Positions 63,061 through 64,000 of a stretch of DNA of 64,000 bases are shown here, piece after piece (position 1 is the stretch's first letter; each line of letters begins with the position of its first letter). The stretch comes from JBGAHD01 sp044226395. Its GTDB lineage: Bacteria > Pseudomonadota > Gammaproteobacteria > Xanthomonadales > Ahniellaceae. The position numbers were made by a program, and so were the translations under genes. Below the pieces are notes generated by a model, which saw only the letters and a list, made by a program, of their open reading frames with translations, was not told where the DNA came from and did not search any database. The stretch is from positions 591,034 through 655,033 of the forward strand of contig JBGAHD010000004.1 of NCBI GenBank assembly GCA_044226395.1. Direction: 5' to 3'.

Positions 63061-63867
63061 ATGCGCAAGGGCGCTCTGAATATTGCGATCAAGGCTGCCC
63101 GCCAAGGCGGCAGCGTCATTATCCGCTACCTCAATCGGGTCGACACGCTCACCGTGGTGACCAAGGACCGCTACGACTTCGCCAGCGAAGTCGACCGCGC
63201 GGCCGAGGCCGAGATCACGCGCGAGATCAAGCGCGCCTTTCCCGATCATGCCATCCTCGCCGAGGAAGGCGGAGCCAGCGGCGGCAAATCCAAGTTCACC
63301 TGGGTCATCGATCCGCTCGACGGCACGCACAACTATTTGCGCGGCTTCCCGCACTTCGCGGTGTCGATCGCGTTGCTGGAGAATGGCGAGCCCATTCACG
63401 GCGTGGTCTACGACCCGGTGCGCGACGAGTTGTTCGCGGCCTCGCGCGGTTCCGGCGCGACCTTGAATGATCGCAAGATCCGCGTCGCCCAGCGCCTGTC
63501 GCTGGAAGGCGCGCTGATCTGCACGGGCTTCCCCTTCCGCCAGCGCGAACACATGCCCGCGCATTTGGACATGGTGCGCCGCCTGCTCATCGACGCCGAG
63601 GACCTGCGCCGCACGGGTTCGGCCGCGCTGGACCTGAGCTACGTCGCCGCCGGCCGCATCGACGCCTTCTGGGAAATCGGCCTCAAGCCCTGGGACATCG
63701 CCGCCGGCTGCCTGATGGTGCGCGAAGCCGGTGGACGCTGCACCGACTTCCTCGGCGGCAATCGCTTCATGGAATCGGGCTCCATCGTCGCGGCCAACCT
63801 CAAGGTCAGCGAAGACCTGCTGGCCAAGATCGGACCCTTGCTAACACCCGCGTTGAAACGCGAGTAG
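63061..63867 (+). CDS. suhB: Inositol-1-monophosphatase SuhB
   Basis: 268 residues (E. coli SuhB 267). Metal-binding blocks: ILAEEGGASGGKSKFTWVIDPLDGTHNYLRGFPHFAVSIAL (E-E ... DPLDGT) and the late WDIAAGCLMVREAGG. SuhB dephosphorylates inositol monophosphates and, in gammaproteobacteria, is part of the rRNA antitermination complex and affects RNA polymerase. A perfect intrinsic terminator follows at 63931. Confidence 0.96.
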   Translation: MRKGALNIAIKAARQGGSVIIRYLNRVDTLTVVTKDRYDFASEVDRAAEAEITREIKRAFPDHAILAEEGGASGGKSKFTWVIDPLDGTHNYLRGFPHFAVSIALLENGEPIHGVVYDPVRDELFAASRGSGATLNDRKIRVAQRLSLEGALICTGFPFRQREHMPAHLDMVRRLLIDAEDLRRTGSAALDLSYVAAGRIDAFWEIGLKPWDIAAGCLMVREAGGRCTDFLGGNRFMESGSIVAANLKVSEDLLAKIGPLLTPALKRE

Positions 63868-63930
63868 CAGTCCACGGCGCCAGCGGGATCACCGAAACAA
63901 CAACGCAGATCCCACACCCGCCGCACAAAG

Positions 63931-63958
63931 AAAAAAGCCCGCTAATGCGGGCTTTTTT
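63931..63958 (+). terminator. Intrinsic terminator after suhB
   Basis: A-run, GCCCGC, TAAT loop, GCGGGC, T-run: a perfect 12-bp-arm palindrome when the A/T tracts are included, so it can work on both strands. Confidence 0.96.
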
Positions 63959-64000
63959 CATAAAGCATCCGGCCCTTGCTTCGCGCGCCGCACACGCGGC

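Overview
The window is about two-thirds G+C across most of its length and is packed with genes on both strands. The gene set (trmJ divergent from suhB, rapA, leuS, kdpFABCDE, cnoX-like thioredoxin, queuosine-precursor transporter) and the many secreted or lipoprotein genes point to a free-living gammaproteobacterium, most likely of the Lysobacterales (Xanthomonadales) group. That placement is inference from gene content, not a database match. No rRNA, tRNA, CRISPR array, transposase or integrase was seen.

Left part (1-21 kb): the 5' part of leuS runs off the left edge. It is followed by a degenerate metallo-beta-lactamase-fold protein, a large secreted beta-helix/FG-GAP protein, a Gfo/Idh/MocA oxidoreductase and a rhodanese lipoprotein. 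Next comes a 0.74-kb intergenic array of the 9-mer GGACACCCA in both orientations, with an internal 137-bp tandem duplication. A complete kdpFABCDE potassium-uptake operon follows on the minus strand, including the tiny kdpF. Rightward genes then encode an amidohydrolase, a DUF4142-like protein, a hemerythrin-like protein and a thioredoxin-TPR co-chaperone.

21-24.5 kb: a membrane/TPR gene changes base composition abruptly near 22,005. Its last third and the next three tightly coupled genes are clearly AT-richer than the host. The three genes encode a basic-tail/STAS-like/GHKL-ATPase protein, a DUF4325 STAS-like protein and a small membrane-anchored protein. The block ends at a hairpin at 24,401. 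It looks like a compact accessory module that brought its own 3' end for the host gene. It is my best candidate for an undescribed system, possibly partner-switching signalling or defence.

24.5-50 kb: secreted cytochrome-like protein plus heme-less partner; hotdog-fold protein; P-loop kinase; Ser/Thr kinase fused to a formylglycine-generating-enzyme-like domain; NHL-propeller protein divergent from a ToxR/CadC-like membrane regulator whose linker is built from in-frame GGACACCCA repeats; DUF502 and YhhQ membrane proteins; DUF885 lipoprotein peptidase; a three-gene secreted cluster with a phospholipase-C-like protein; Sel1 protein; M14 peptidase; beta-CASP nuclease; fasciclin protein; and rapA.

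50-64 kb: 2OG-Fe(II) oxygenase, an alkyltransferase-like protein with a histone-like tail, and a CesT/YbjN-like protein. Next is a second AT-rich insertion holding one SIR2-domain gene. Then come a Pit phosphate transporter with its DUF47 partner, TauE and NhaD transporters, a CorC/HlyC protein and ExoD. The end holds a PhnD-like binding protein coupled to a GGDEF-EAL protein, then trmJ and suhB, closing with a perfect intrinsic terminator.
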